Origin: Polyangiaceae bacterium
GTDB lineage: Bacteria; Myxococcota_A; Polyangia; Polyangiales; Polyangiaceae
Direction of reading: 5' to 3'
Length of the DNA stretch: 37,210 nucleotides
Assembly (NCBI GenBank): GCA_020849655.1
Contig: JADLFU010000058.1
Location: forward strand, 1 to 37,210
In this document: in pieces, positions 30,701 through 37,210 of the stretch
Layout: every line of letters begins with the position of its first letter
How positions within the stretch are numbered: the stretch's first letter is position 1
Made by a program: the position numbers and the translations under genes
The notes under the pieces: generated by a model
Seen by the model: only the letters and a program-made list of their open reading frames with translations
Database searches by the model: none
Told to the model about the DNA's origin: nothing

Positions 30701-31055
30701 GCTGCGAGGGGGAGCCGTGTGCGTCGAGGCGCTCCAGCCGTTCGAGAAGAATCCGCCATGGAGCATCCCGATCTTGACCGCGCGCGCGGCCTGCTACGCG
30801 GAGCTCAACGATCCGCGCCGCGCGGCCGCGGACGCCGACCTCGCGCGCGCGCTCGCGTACCAGCCCGCGCAGCTCGATCCGGACGCTCCCCCGCCCGCGC
30901 CGCCGCCTCGTCGACGACCCCAGGCCCCCTCGGTCTCTGCCTCGGCCGCGGCGGCCGTGTCGGCGCCGGGATCGGCCTCCGCAGCCCCAGCCACCTCTGC
31001 CCCGGCGGCGCCGTCGGCCTCGACGCCTCCTCCGGCGCCTGCGCCCTCGCGATGA
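27747..31055 (+). CDS. Membrane-embedded spermidine synthase-like fusion protein with helical C-terminal domain
   Basis: A large protein of 1102 residues in four parts. Residues 1-450 are about a dozen hydrophobic helices of an MFS-like kind (GFLFCSGACALVYQVAWTRE, later FFLMELVWYRMLGPLLGG). Residues 455-690 are a spermidine-synthase/Rossmann methyltransferase fold with IGVGTGSSAGW, VDVAEIEPAIL, HDAREGL and IVSEPSNPYRAGISSLF. Residues 760-1035 are Ala-rich helices that look TPR-like. Residues 1040-1102 are a Pro/Ala/Ser tail. The GGGDGG and DxTDP motifs of true spermidine synthases are replaced (GVGTGSS, SEPSNP), so aminopropyl transfer is doubtful. Such MFS-synthase fusions are frequent in Myxococcota and Planctomycetes, with unknown role. 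The stop overlaps the next ATG. A TATGGT hexamer lies eight bases before the start. Confidence 0.85.
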   Translation: MAAVRRGPVAGFLFCSGACALVYQVAWTREFRLVFGASTAASAAVLAIFIGGLGAGGLWLGARADRAKSPLMMYGNLEAVVALSAAATPLLLKAARAAYLGIGGASTLGDAGGTVARLALSALVLAVPTFAMGGTLPAAVRAAQGEADQGRRDTALLYGANTMGAVTGSLATTFVLLEVFGTQISLWLACLVNLLVAMVARMVARSGAFVELAPAPPPEPVAASRAEAAPAPFVLASALIVGFVFFLMELVWYRMLGPLLGGSVFTFGIILAVALAGIGLGGLSYALLGKNRPATLSAFAVTSLLEALLVAVPFALGDRLAVLAGSLRALGAFGFVGLSTAWVAVAAIVVFPAAFASGVQFPLLIALLGRGRDGVGRQLGLTYAWNTVGAILGSLAGGFGLVPALGAPGAWRLVGILLAGIGLAAGGLAALRTRRPLLLVLPAALSALTFVTLAATGPTAAWRHTPIGAGRVAISTFSTPTTTHAWLSDARARVLWERDGVESSVALTQGDDVSFVVNGKTDGSYRTDAATQVMAGIVGGCLHGSPRSAYVIGVGTGSSAGWLGVFPGIVRVDVAEIEPAILDVARHGALINKDMLRNPRVQVHLHDAREGLLTSHRRFDLIVSEPSNPYRAGISSLFTREYYEAVASRLSDTGLFLQWVQAYEIDAETVRSIYGTVGGVLPNIETWRLETNDLLLVASKHPRAVTVAAIEACMKDEAVREALRVAWTTDSTAGFLAHYVARPSFATYLRGAYKDQPLNTDDQNPLEFGLARTVGVAGLLGHDVVEAAAARGESRPAPDAGSIDQALVDDELVSQGFARDTGAALPAGASPELAARHRALSAWLRADAPDAVHAWKQQPKAPTTILERVAMSEAFAAVGDPAAPGLAQALDATHPAEAALARALYELAAQRADDALPHLSRTFAVMRENPWMVGPSAEHALAVAVSAARDQPRLAPAIYEMLKRPFAAGLFESRRIMAAFEVSRKLRGGAVCVEALQPFEKNPPWSIPILTARAACYAELNDPRRAAADADLARALAYQPAQLDPDAPPPAPPPRRRPQAPSVSASAAAAVSAPGSASAAPATSAPAAPSASTPPPAPAPSR

Positions 31056-31969
31056 CCTGGGCAGATGCTCCGCGCGGGGCGCTCGGGGACGCGTCCCACT
31101 ACCCGACGCTCTCGGCCATCTCGAGCGCGCTCGGGGCGCTCGGGCGCGAGGGCGCGGGGGTGCTCACCATCGGCGCGTCCGTCGAGCACCGGCCGCTCTT
31201 CGCGCTCGCGCTCGGCCCCGCGACGCGCGACACCACGCTCGTCGTCGCAGGGCTGCACCCGCTCGAGTGGATCGGCGTCGCGGTCGCGCTGGGTCTCGCG
31301 CGCGCGCTCTCGGCCCCGGGCGCGGCTCGCCGTCGCGTCGTCATCGTGGCGCTCGCGAACCCCGACGGCTACGCCCGGGTCGAGCGTGACCAGCGCGAGG
31401 GTCGACGCGACCTCACACGGACGAACGCGCGCGGGGTCGATCTGAACCGCAATTTTCCATCGTATTTCGCGCCACGTCGGGCACGCGCGCTCCCCGGACC
31501 GCTCGGCTGGGGGCACGGCGAGCGCCCGCGCTCCGAGCCGGAGGTCGACGCCGTGTGCGGCCTCGCGGACGATCTCACGAGGAGCGGCGCGCGGCTGTCA
31601 CGCGCGCTGTCGCTGCACAGCGCGGGTCGCAAGGTGCTCTACCCGTACGGCGGCCGGCTCGCGGCGCCGCGTGACGCGGAGGCGCACAGGAGGGCGGCGA
31701 CGGCGCTCGCGCGCGCGTTCGACGACGGGTACACCGTCGATCAGAGCTCGCGCTGGGTGCCGGGGGCGTTCGCGCCGGGCATGGAGATCGACCACCTTCA
31801 CGACGCGCACGGCGCGCTCGCGCTGCTCGTCGAGTGCCGCGGCGCGCGGCCGTCTCACCCGCGCGACGCGCTCGATCCCTTCAGGCTGTTCAACCCGCCA
31901 GATCCCGAGCCCGTCGTGCGAGGGCTCGTCCCCGCGCTCGCGCGCTTCGTGAACGGAGAGCTGCCGTGA
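31052..31969 (+). CDS. M14-family zinc carboxypeptidase, cytoplasmic
   Basis: A 305-residue metallopeptidase without a signal peptide. The zinc site is His69-Pro-Leu-Glu72 (AGLHPLEWIG) plus His189 (SLHSAGRK). The substrate Arg lies in GVDLNRNFP, and the general-base Glu261 in ALLVECRG. A specificity region carries GMEIDHLHDAHG. The M14 family includes carboxypeptidases, the cytoplasmic murein-peptide amidase MpaA and gamma-D-glutamyl-diamino-acid peptidases. Lack of export argues for an intracellular peptide or murein-peptide substrate (inference). The ATG overlaps the stop of the spermidine-synthase-like gene, and the stop overlaps the GTG of the gamma-glutamyltransferase gene, giving a tightly coupled trio. 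Confidence 0.88.
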   Translation: MTWADAPRGALGDASHYPTLSAISSALGALGREGAGVLTIGASVEHRPLFALALGPATRDTTLVVAGLHPLEWIGVAVALGLARALSAPGAARRRVVIVALANPDGYARVERDQREGRRDLTRTNARGVDLNRNFPSYFAPRRARALPGPLGWGHGERPRSEPEVDAVCGLADDLTRSGARLSRALSLHSAGRKVLYPYGGRLAAPRDAEAHRRAATALARAFDDGYTVDQSSRWVPGAFAPGMEIDHLHDAHGALALLVECRGARPSHPRDALDPFRLFNPPDPEPVVRGLVPALARFVNGELP

Positions 31970-33657
31970 TCACCTCCTCCCCTGCCCTCTCTGCCGTCCT
32001 GCGGTGGGCCCCGACGACGCTGCTCCTCGCGATCGGCGCCTGCGCCGCGCGGCCCCCCGCCACGTCGCGCGCGGGCGCTCCCTCGGGCGCGGCGGTCGCG
32101 ACCGAGAACGCGACCGCGAGCCACATCGCGATGGAAATCTTGAAGCGCGGGGGGCGCGCGGCCGACGCCGCCGTCGCCGCGGCGTTCGCGCTCGGCGTCG
32201 CGGTGCCCGTGTCGAGCGGCATCGGAGGCGGCGGCGTCGCGCTGACCTGGGACGCGCGCGCGAAGCGGCTGTCCGCGCTCGATTTCCGCGAGACGGCCCC
32301 GAGCGGAGCCGTGGCGGCCGAGCTCGAGGACGCTCCTCCGCTCGGCGCGCTGGTGGGCGTGCCGGGCGAGGTGGCGGGGCTGCTCGAGCTGCACGCGAGA
32401 GAGGGCTCGCGGCCGCTCGCGGAGCTCGTGGAGCCGGCGGCCACGCTCGCGGAGCGCGGCTTCCCCATCAGCCCGCACCTCGCGCGCGCGCTCGACAAGA
32501 TGTCGGCGCACGCGCGCAGATCGCCCGTGCTCGCGCAGCGCTTCTTCGTGGGCAGCGCGCCGCTCGCGGCCGGCGCGGTCGCGACCAACCCGGAGCTCGG
32601 CCGCACGCTGCGCGCGATCGCGGCGCGCGGGCGCGACGCGTTCTACACGGGCGAGACCGCGGGGAAGCTGGCCGACGCCGTCGCGCGAGAGGGCGGGCAC
32701 CTGACGGCAGCCGACCTCGCGGCGTACCGCGTCGTCGAGCGCGTGCCGGTGCGCGTGCGACGCGGCGACCGCGAGCTCGCGACGATGCCTCCGCCGTCGG
32801 GCGGCGGGCTGATGCTCGCGCAGCTGGCGACGATGTTCCCGCCGGGCGATCCCGCGCTCGCGGCGCCCGACTCGGCCGCCTGGATGCATGCGCTCGCCGA
32901 GGCGATGCGCGGATCGTTCGCCGACCGGCTGCGCAAGATGGGCGATCCCGCCTTCGCTGACGTCGACGTCTCGGCGCTCGCGGCGCCCGAGCGGATGCGC
33001 GCGCGTCGCGCCGCGATCGATCCCGACAAGACCCGCGGGATCGCGTCGTTCGTGGCCGAGGAGCACGGCACGTCGCACCTCGTCGTCGTCGATCGCGAGG
33101 GCTCGATCGTGACGCTCACGACGACCGTCAACGGCCCGTTCGGCGCGCGCATCGTCGCGGGCGACACGGGCGTCCTGCTCAACGACGAGCTCGGGGATTT
33201 CGTCCGCCAGAAGCACGCCTCGAAGGTCGGCGTGAAGGATCCCCCCGGCGGCCTGCGCCCCGGCGCGAGGCCCCCGACGAGCATGTGCCCGACGATCGTG
33301 TTCGACGGCGAGCGCCCCACCCTCGCGCTCGGAGGATCGGGAGGGTTCCGCATCGCGACCGGCGTGACCCAGGTGGCGCTGCGCGTGCTCTCGGGTGCCA
33401 CCGCCGACGCCGCCGTCCGCGCGCCGCGCTTCCATGTGCCGCCCGACGGATCGCTCGTGCTCGAGGAGGGCCGGGCCGACGCGGCCACTCGGACCGACCT
33501 CGCGAGGCGTGGAGAGCGCGTGAAGGAGAGCGACGCGCCAGCCGCGGTGCAGGCCATCGAGCTGTTGCACGGCTCCGACGGCGTCACGCCGCGGCCCGTC
33601 GCCGACCCGAGAAAATTCGGGCTGGCGCTCGCCGAGGAGCGCCCTCTTCGATTATAA
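31966..33657 (+). CDS. Gamma-glutamyltransferase family lipoprotein
   Basis: A 563-residue Ntn-hydrolase. A lipoprotein signal ends at LLAIGAC (Cys26), whereas most bacterial enzymes have a plain signal peptide. The large-subunit region includes ATENATASHIAMEILKRGG, SSGIGGGGVALTW and VGVPGEVAGLLELH. Autoprocessing should occur before Thr369 in EEHGTSHLVVVD. NGPFGARIVAGDTGVLLNDEL and PPTSMCPTIV supply the remaining substrate-binding residues. LALGGSGGFRIATGVTQVAL completes the fold. The enzyme cleaves gamma-glutamyl bonds such as glutathione or gamma-glutamyl peptides; the substrate here is unknown. The GTG start overlaps the carboxypeptidase stop. The stop TAA shares bases with the ATG at 33657. 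Confidence 0.92.
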   Translation: MITSSPALSAVLRWAPTTLLLAIGACAARPPATSRAGAPSGAAVATENATASHIAMEILKRGGRAADAAVAAAFALGVAVPVSSGIGGGGVALTWDARAKRLSALDFRETAPSGAVAAELEDAPPLGALVGVPGEVAGLLELHAREGSRPLAELVEPAATLAERGFPISPHLARALDKMSAHARRSPVLAQRFFVGSAPLAAGAVATNPELGRTLRAIAARGRDAFYTGETAGKLADAVAREGGHLTAADLAAYRVVERVPVRVRRGDRELATMPPPSGGGLMLAQLATMFPPGDPALAAPDSAAWMHALAEAMRGSFADRLRKMGDPAFADVDVSALAAPERMRARRAAIDPDKTRGIASFVAEEHGTSHLVVVDREGSIVTLTTTVNGPFGARIVAGDTGVLLNDELGDFVRQKHASKVGVKDPPGGLRPGARPPTSMCPTIVFDGERPTLALGGSGGFRIATGVTQVALRVLSGATADAAVRAPRFHVPPDGSLVLEEGRADAATRTDLARRGERVKESDAPAAVQAIELLHGSDGVTPRPVADPRKFGLALAEERPLRL

Positions 33658-34169
33658 TGCACCGCGCCATGGCGTGGACGCTCGACCGCGATGCCTCGAA
33701 GATCAGACTCCTGACGCGCGCCGAGGGCTTCCTCTCGCCGCTCGCGCACGATCTCGAGCTCGTGGCGACCCCAGGCGAGCTGCTGGACGGAGAGACGCTC
33801 GTGTTCCCTGCGGCGGGCGTGCGCGTCGTCGGCGCCGTGAAGAAGGGGCGCGTCGACGAGGGCGCCCTCTCGGTCGGCGATCGCTTCGAGATCGACCGCC
33901 GCGTCCGCGAGGAGCTCCTGGCGGGCGACGTCCGCGTGACCGCGCGCCGCGACGGACGCGATCTCGACGTGACGATCGCGGCGCCGCGGGGCCGCGAGTC
34001 CCGGCGCGCGGCGGGCTTCGTCAGCGAGCGCGACGGCGTCGTCGAGGTGCGCGGAGAGCTGTCGCTGTCGATGAAGGCGCTCGGCGTCGGCCCCGTGAAG
34101 GGCCCGATGAACATGTTCCGCATGAAGGACGAGGTGACCGTGATCGTCGCGCTGAGGTTCACCTCGTGA
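33657..34169 (+). CDS. YceI-like domain protein
   Basis: The domain begins WTLDRDASKIRLLTRAEGF and continues with SPLAHDLELVA, a FPAAGVRVVGAVKKG strand and a final MKALGVGPVKGPMNMFRMKD followed by VTVIVALRF. This is the layout of the YceI lipocalin-like family, which binds isoprenoids or other lipids. There is no signal peptide, unlike periplasmic YceI, so it may be cytoplasmic. Two starts compete. ATG 33657 (170 residues) overlaps the upstream stop as TAATG. ATG 33669 (166 residues) starts at MAWTLD, closer to the domain. A TATAAT at 33653-33658 lies just before the second. The stop overlaps the GTG of the DAHP synthase gene. Confidence 0.7.
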   Translation: MHRAMAWTLDRDASKIRLLTRAEGFLSPLAHDLELVATPGELLDGETLVFPAAGVRVVGAVKKGRVDEGALSVGDRFEIDRRVREELLAGDVRVTARRDGRDLDVTIAAPRGRESRRAAGFVSERDGVVEVRGELSLSMKALGVGPVKGPMNMFRMKDEVTVIVALRFTS

Positions 34170-35212
34170 GCGGCACCGACGATCTGCGGATCGCGGAGAT
34201 CCGCCCGCTCCTGCCGCCTGCGATCCTGATCGAGGATCTCCCGCTCACGCCCGCCGCCGCGGCCACCGTCTCCCGCGCGCGAGCGGAGATCGACGCGGTG
34301 CTGCGCGGCGACGATCGGCGCCTCGTCGTCGTCTGCGGGCCGTGCTCCATCCACGACGTCGACGCGGCCACCGAGTACGCCGAGCGGCTCGGGCGGGAGG
34401 CGGCGCGGCTCGCGTCGGAGCTCGTGATCGTGATGCGCGTGTACTTCGAGAAGCCGCGCACGACCGTGGGGTGGAAGGGCCTCATCAACGATCCTGACAT
34501 CGACAACTCGTTCCGGGTGAACCACGGCCTGCGCACCGCGCGCGCGCTGCTGGCGGGCCTCGCCGAGCGCGGCGTCCCCGCGGGCACGGAGTTCCTCGAC
34601 ACGATCACGCCGCAATTCATCGCCGATCTCGTCTCGTGGGGCGCGATCGGCGCGCGCACGACCGAGAGCCAGGTGCACCGCGAGCTCGCGAGCGGCCTGT
34701 CGATGCCGGTGGGGTTCAAGAACGGCACCGACGGCGACGTGCAGCTCGCGGTCGACGCCATCCGCGCGGCGCACCACCCGCACTGCTTCCTCTCGGTGAC
34801 GAAGCAGGGGCTCTCCGCCATCGTGCGGACGCGCGGCAACGACGCATGCCACGTCATCCTGCGCGGCGGGCGGAGCGGACCGAACTACGACGACGCCGGC
34901 GTCACGCACGCGACGAGCCAGCTCGAGGCGGCCGGGCTGCGCGCCGCCGTGATGGTCGACTGCAGCCACGGCAACAGCCAGAAGGACCACCGCCGCCAGG
35001 CGCTGGTGGCGGACGAGATCGCGCGGCAGCTCGAGGCCGGCTCGCGGCGCATCTTCGGCGTCATGCTCGAGAGCCACCTCGTCGAGGGCCGACAGGACGC
35101 GACACCCGGTCAGCCGCTCGTGCGCGGGCAGAGCATCACCGACGCGTGCCTCGGCTTCGACGAGACGGTCTCCGTGCTCGAGCGGCTCGCCCGCGCCGCG
35201 CGAGCGCGTTGA
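34166..35212 (+). CDS. 3-deoxy-7-phosphoheptulonate synthase (DAHP synthase, AroF/G/H class)
   Basis: A 348-residue class I-alpha DAHP synthase that condenses phosphoenolpyruvate and erythrose 4-phosphate as the first step of aromatic amino-acid synthesis. It shows VVCGPCSIHD, YFEKPRTTVGWKGLINDP, GTEFLDTITPQF, GARTTESQVHRELASGLSMP (Glu and Arg at the PEP site), GFKNGTDGD, VDCSHGNSQKDH and ESHLVEGRQD. The Cys of CGPCS and the His of CSHGN are metal ligands. Feedback type (Phe, Tyr or Trp) cannot be told by eye. The GTG start overlaps the YceI-like stop. A new promoter begins at the end of this gene. Confidence 0.95.
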   Translation: MSGTDDLRIAEIRPLLPPAILIEDLPLTPAAAATVSRARAEIDAVLRGDDRRLVVVCGPCSIHDVDAATEYAERLGREAARLASELVIVMRVYFEKPRTTVGWKGLINDPDIDNSFRVNHGLRTARALLAGLAERGVPAGTEFLDTITPQFIADLVSWGAIGARTTESQVHRELASGLSMPVGFKNGTDGDVQLAVDAIRAAHHPHCFLSVTKQGLSAIVRTRGNDACHVILRGGRSGPNYDDAGVTHATSQLEAAGLRAAVMVDCSHGNSQKDHRRQALVADEIARQLEAGSRRIFGVMLESHLVEGRQDATPGQPLVRGQSITDACLGFDETVSVLERLARAARAR

Positions 35213-35235
35213 CAGCGACCAGGATTTGATAGTCT
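35209..35235 (+). promoter_or_regulatory. Promoter for the propeller lipoprotein/M23 peptidase pair
   Basis: A perfect TTGACA (35209-35214, sharing its TGA with the DAHP synthase stop) is followed after 15 bases by TAGTCT (35230-35235), six bases before the ATG. The local TTTGATAGT is an AT-rich patch. The -10 is weak and the spacer short. Confidence 0.4.
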
Positions 35236-35241
35236 GGCGGG

Positions 35242-36087
35242 ATGCCGTGGCGTCCGTGGTGCCTGCTGGTCCTCTCGTCGATCGCCGCCTGCGCCGCCGA
35301 CGCGGAGCGCGCGCCCGCGCCGTCGTCGCCGCCCGAGCTGGGCGCCGAGGACGCGCGCGTGGTGGAGGCGCTGCGAGACGCGAGCGCGCGAGGTGACGAT
35401 CTCCTGCTCGACGTGGACGCGCGCCGCGCCCTCTCCGCCGAGGCGCGGCCGACGAGCGCGCACGAGCACGCGTTCGTCCCGCTGCGCGTCACGCTGATCG
35501 AGGGCGGCGAGCAGAAGACGCTCGGCCTTGCGCTCGACGGGCGCCTTCTGCCCGGAGGCGACGAGGTGTTGCTCGTCTCGATCGACGGCGGCCTCTGGCG
35601 CTGGTCGAGCCGCCGCGTCGCGCCCCTCGAAGACGAGGTGGTGCCGGGCCTCGCGCTGTCCCCGGACGGCGCCCGCCTCGCGTACGCGAAGGGCGATCCG
35701 CCCGAGCTCGACGTGTGGGAGATCGATCTGCGTGACGGGACGCGACGACGGGTGACGTCCGGCGACGGCCCGGAGCACGCGCCCGCCTACTCGGCCGACG
35801 GCGCGACGCTCGCCTGGATCGAGTACCGCGGCGACGGCGCCGCCCTCGTCTCCGCGGGGCGCACGGTCGTACCGCGGGTGCCGGTCATCCCCGACGGCCG
35901 GAGGACCCCAGTGTGGGGTCGCGGATGGGTGTGGCTCCACGGCAGCGGGGGCACGGTCGCGGTCGAGGAGGTGACCGGGAGGACCGGCCTCGATCTCGGC
36001 GCGGGCGGCGACGTCATCTGGAGCGCCAATTCCCCGGTGTTTCGATCGACCTCGGGCGAGGTCCGCGCGATGGGAGGCGCCCGATGA
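35242..36087 (+). CDS. TolB/WD40-like beta-propeller-repeat lipoprotein
   Basis: A 281-residue lipoprotein. The signal MPWRPWCLLVLSSIAAC places the lipid on Cys17. After a polar linker, a series of propeller-type blades is visible: VLLVSIDGGLWRWSS, LALSPDGARLAYAKGD with VWEIDLRDGTRRRVT, and PAYSADGATLAWIEYRG. The SPDGxxLAY pattern is typical of TolB/PD40 repeats. The final blades (VWGRGWVWLHGSG, GGDVIWSANSPVF) are degenerate. A periplasmic or outer-membrane protein-protein or glycan contact role is usual for such repeats; the specific function is unknown. The stop overlaps the M23 peptidase ATG, so the two are coupled. Confidence 0.78.
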   Translation: MPWRPWCLLVLSSIAACAADAERAPAPSSPPELGAEDARVVEALRDASARGDDLLLDVDARRALSAEARPTSAHEHAFVPLRVTLIEGGEQKTLGLALDGRLLPGGDEVLLVSIDGGLWRWSSRRVAPLEDEVVPGLALSPDGARLAYAKGDPPELDVWEIDLRDGTRRRVTSGDGPEHAPAYSADGATLAWIEYRGDGAALVSAGRTVVPRVPVIPDGRRTPVWGRGWVWLHGSGGTVAVEEVTGRTGLDLGAGGDVIWSANSPVFRSTSGEVRAMGGAR

Positions 36088-37210
36088 GCCCCCGGCGCGT
36101 CGCCGTCGCGCTCCTCCTCGCGGCGGCGTCGCTGGCCCCCTCGGCCGGGGCGGTGAAGTACCGGCGGCCCTTCACGCCGGCGCTCGGCGTGAAGTACGGC
36201 ATGGACCACGACGGCTCGAAGACCAACGGCTCCTGCAAGTCGTTCGACTGTGACGGCACGTGCTACGACGGGCACAAGGGCAGCGATTTTCCGCTGCCGC
36301 TCGGCACCGACGTCCTCGCCGCGGCCGACGGCGTGGCGACGACGGTCGTCCAGGGGTGCGCCGACTACGGGGGGCTCGGCAACACCTGCGGCGGGGGCTT
36401 CGGCAACTACGTCAAGCTCACCCACTCCGACGGGCGCGCCACGTACTACGGGCACATGAAGAACGGCTCGATCGTCGTGTCGCAGGGCGCGACGGTCAAG
36501 TGCGGCCAGAAGCTGGGCCAGTCGGCGAGCTCGGGCAGCTCGACCGGGCCCCACCTGCACTTCGAGCCCCGCGACGGCGGCACGGTATCCACCGATCCGT
36601 TCGCCGGAGGTTGCAGCCAGGCGTCCTCGCTGTGGGTCAAGCAGACCGGCAAGCTCCCCGGTGATCAGTGCGAGCCTCAGTGCGCTTGCACGCCGGGGCA
36701 GACCCAGGACCAGCCATGTGGAAATTGTGGCGTGCAGCACCGCGCTTGCAGCTCCGCCTGCCAGTGGGACGCCTGGGGTGCCTGCGGCGGCGAGGGCGCC
36801 TGCGCGCCGGGCGCGACGGAGGCCAGCGCCTGCCCGTGCGGCGGAGACAGGAGCCGGGCGTGCACCCCCGCCTGCCAGTGGGGGGCGTTCGGCGAGTGCC
36901 CAGCCTGCCCTGAGGCCGGGAGCGCCGGAGCGGGAGGCACAGGTGGGGCGGGCGGCGCGAGCGGCGCGAGCGGAGGGGCCGCGTCCGCCGCGGGCGGCGG
37001 GGGCACCGGCGGCGCTCCGGCCTCGGCCGGCGCCTCGGGATCGGCCGGCGCTGCGCCAGGTGGGGCGGGAGGCGCCTCGGGCGCGAAGGGAGGCCAGGCC
37101 GGGCGCGCCGGGGCGCCGCCCGCCGGCGCCGGTGGCCGCGCAGGCCACCAGACCTTCTCGCTCGACACCCCGGAGTCCACCGAACAGGGAGCCTGCAGCT
37201 GCTCGGGGCC
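36084..37210 (+). CDS. Secreted M23 peptidase with Cys-rich repeats and Gly-rich linker (3' end missing)
   Basis: At least 375 residues, cut by the window edge. It has a signal peptide (SPRRVAVALLLAAASLAPSAGA), then an M23 (LytM/lysostaphin) domain with zinc ligands His64 and Asp68 (GHKGSDFPLP) and His159 in GPHLHFE, plus YYGHMKNG. M23 enzymes cut peptidoglycan cross-bridges. Next come two 33-residue Cys repeats (about 202-234 and 241-273) sharing the pattern C-x-PG-x-T...RAC...ACQW-x-A-x-G-x-C. A Gly/Ala/Ser/Pro linker follows (about 279-360). The last visible residues, QGACSCSG, are compatible with the start of a myxobacterial surface-sorting C-terminus, but the hydrophobic part is outside the window. 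All active-site residues are present. It starts in the lipoprotein stop (ATGA). Confidence 0.88.
   Translation, partial: MSPRRVAVALLLAAASLAPSAGAVKYRRPFTPALGVKYGMDHDGSKTNGSCKSFDCDGTCYDGHKGSDFPLPLGTDVLAAADGVATTVVQGCADYGGLGNTCGGGFGNYVKLTHSDGRATYYGHMKNGSIVVSQGATVKCGQKLGQSASSGSSTGPHLHFEPRDGGTVSTDPFAGGCSQASSLWVKQTGKLPGDQCEPQCACTPGQTQDQPCGNCGVQHRACSSACQWDAWGACGGEGACAPGATEASACPCGGDRSRACTPACQWGAFGECPACPEAGSAGAGGTGGAGGASGASGGAASAAGGGGTGGAPASAGASGSAGAAPGGAGGASGAKGGQAGRAGAPPAGAGGRAGHQTFSLDTPESTEQGACSCSG

Noticed and set aside
33653-33658. A perfect TATAAT before the YceI-like gene as a promoter
   Set aside because: No acceptable -35 at 15-19 bases. It overlaps the stop of the preceding gene and may be chance in a short AT patch.
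1-37210. CRISPR array, prophage, insertion sequence or integrated island
   Set aside because: No spaced direct repeats, transposase, integrase or phage genes. GC content and codon use look even apart from short intergenic patches.

Overview
The window is a stretch of very GC-rich (roughly 70 % or more by eye), gene-dense bacterial chromosome. It most resembles a predatory or soil myxobacterium (Myxococcota, Polyangiales type). The pointers are Gly/Ala/Ser-rich secreted proteins at both ends, abundant lipoproteins, a Ser/Thr kinase, three tandem bactofilins, isolated type III secretion parts, a fused membrane/spermidine-synthase protein, Cys-rich 'ACQW' repeats behind an M23 peptidase, and LexA sites that resemble the Myxococcus xanthus motif as I remember it. 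No rRNA, tRNA, CRISPR, insertion sequence or prophage was seen. Genes are packed with many ATGA/GTGA stop-start overlaps.

Layout. 1-1675 (+): end of a Gly-rich repeat protein, a FliQ/SctS-like export protein and an EpmA-type EF-P lysine ligase. 1684-3000 (-): ABC1/UbiB kinase-like protein. 3001-6475 (+): promoter, cobalamin riboswitch, TonB-dependent receptor and a seven-repeat beta-propeller-like lipoprotein, read together as a vitamin B12 uptake module. 6512-8556 (+): MpaB-family oxygenase coupled to a Ser/Thr kinase. 8588-13578 (+): peroxiredoxin, argB, a biotin carrier domain, an MlaD/MCE protein, a coiled-coil membrane protein, pyrF and rlmB. 13579-13769: a convergent gap with nested inverted repeats and a near-consensus LexA box. 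13770-16069 (-): REC-histidine kinase coupled to a cysteine desulfurase. 16132-18181 (+): lipoprotein parvulin and Lnt. 18230 (+): Cys-rich lipoprotein that seems to have lost its stop codon. 18872-22500 (-): leuS, lptE, DUF72. 22548-23204 (-): lexA. 23421-24068 (-): SDR-fold protein lacking the catalytic Tyr/Lys. 24160-27277 (+): three bactofilins, pyrE and a FliI/SctN-type ATPase. 27267-27668 (-): hotdog thioesterase. 27747-37210 (+): MFS/spermidine-synthase fusion, M14 carboxypeptidase, gamma-glutamyltransferase, YceI-like protein, DAHP synthase, propeller-like lipoprotein and a Cys-rich M23 peptidase cut by the window edge.

How the parts fit. Housekeeping genes (argB, pyrF, pyrE, leuS, lexA, rlmB, aroG-type, lnt, lptE) are mixed with envelope and predation-type functions. 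Six lipoprotein signals share the window with the Lnt and LptE genes. The strongest new hypotheses are (i) a riboswitch-controlled B12 receptor paired with a propeller lipoprotein, analogous to Bacteroides BtuB/BtuG; (ii) a LexA-controlled promoter in an apparently empty gap, pointing antisense into a cysteine desulfurase gene; (iii) scattered SctS and SctN parts that would suit an atypical needleless type III-like system; and (iv) recurrent -10-like hexamers 5-10 nt before start codons, suggesting leaderless mRNAs.
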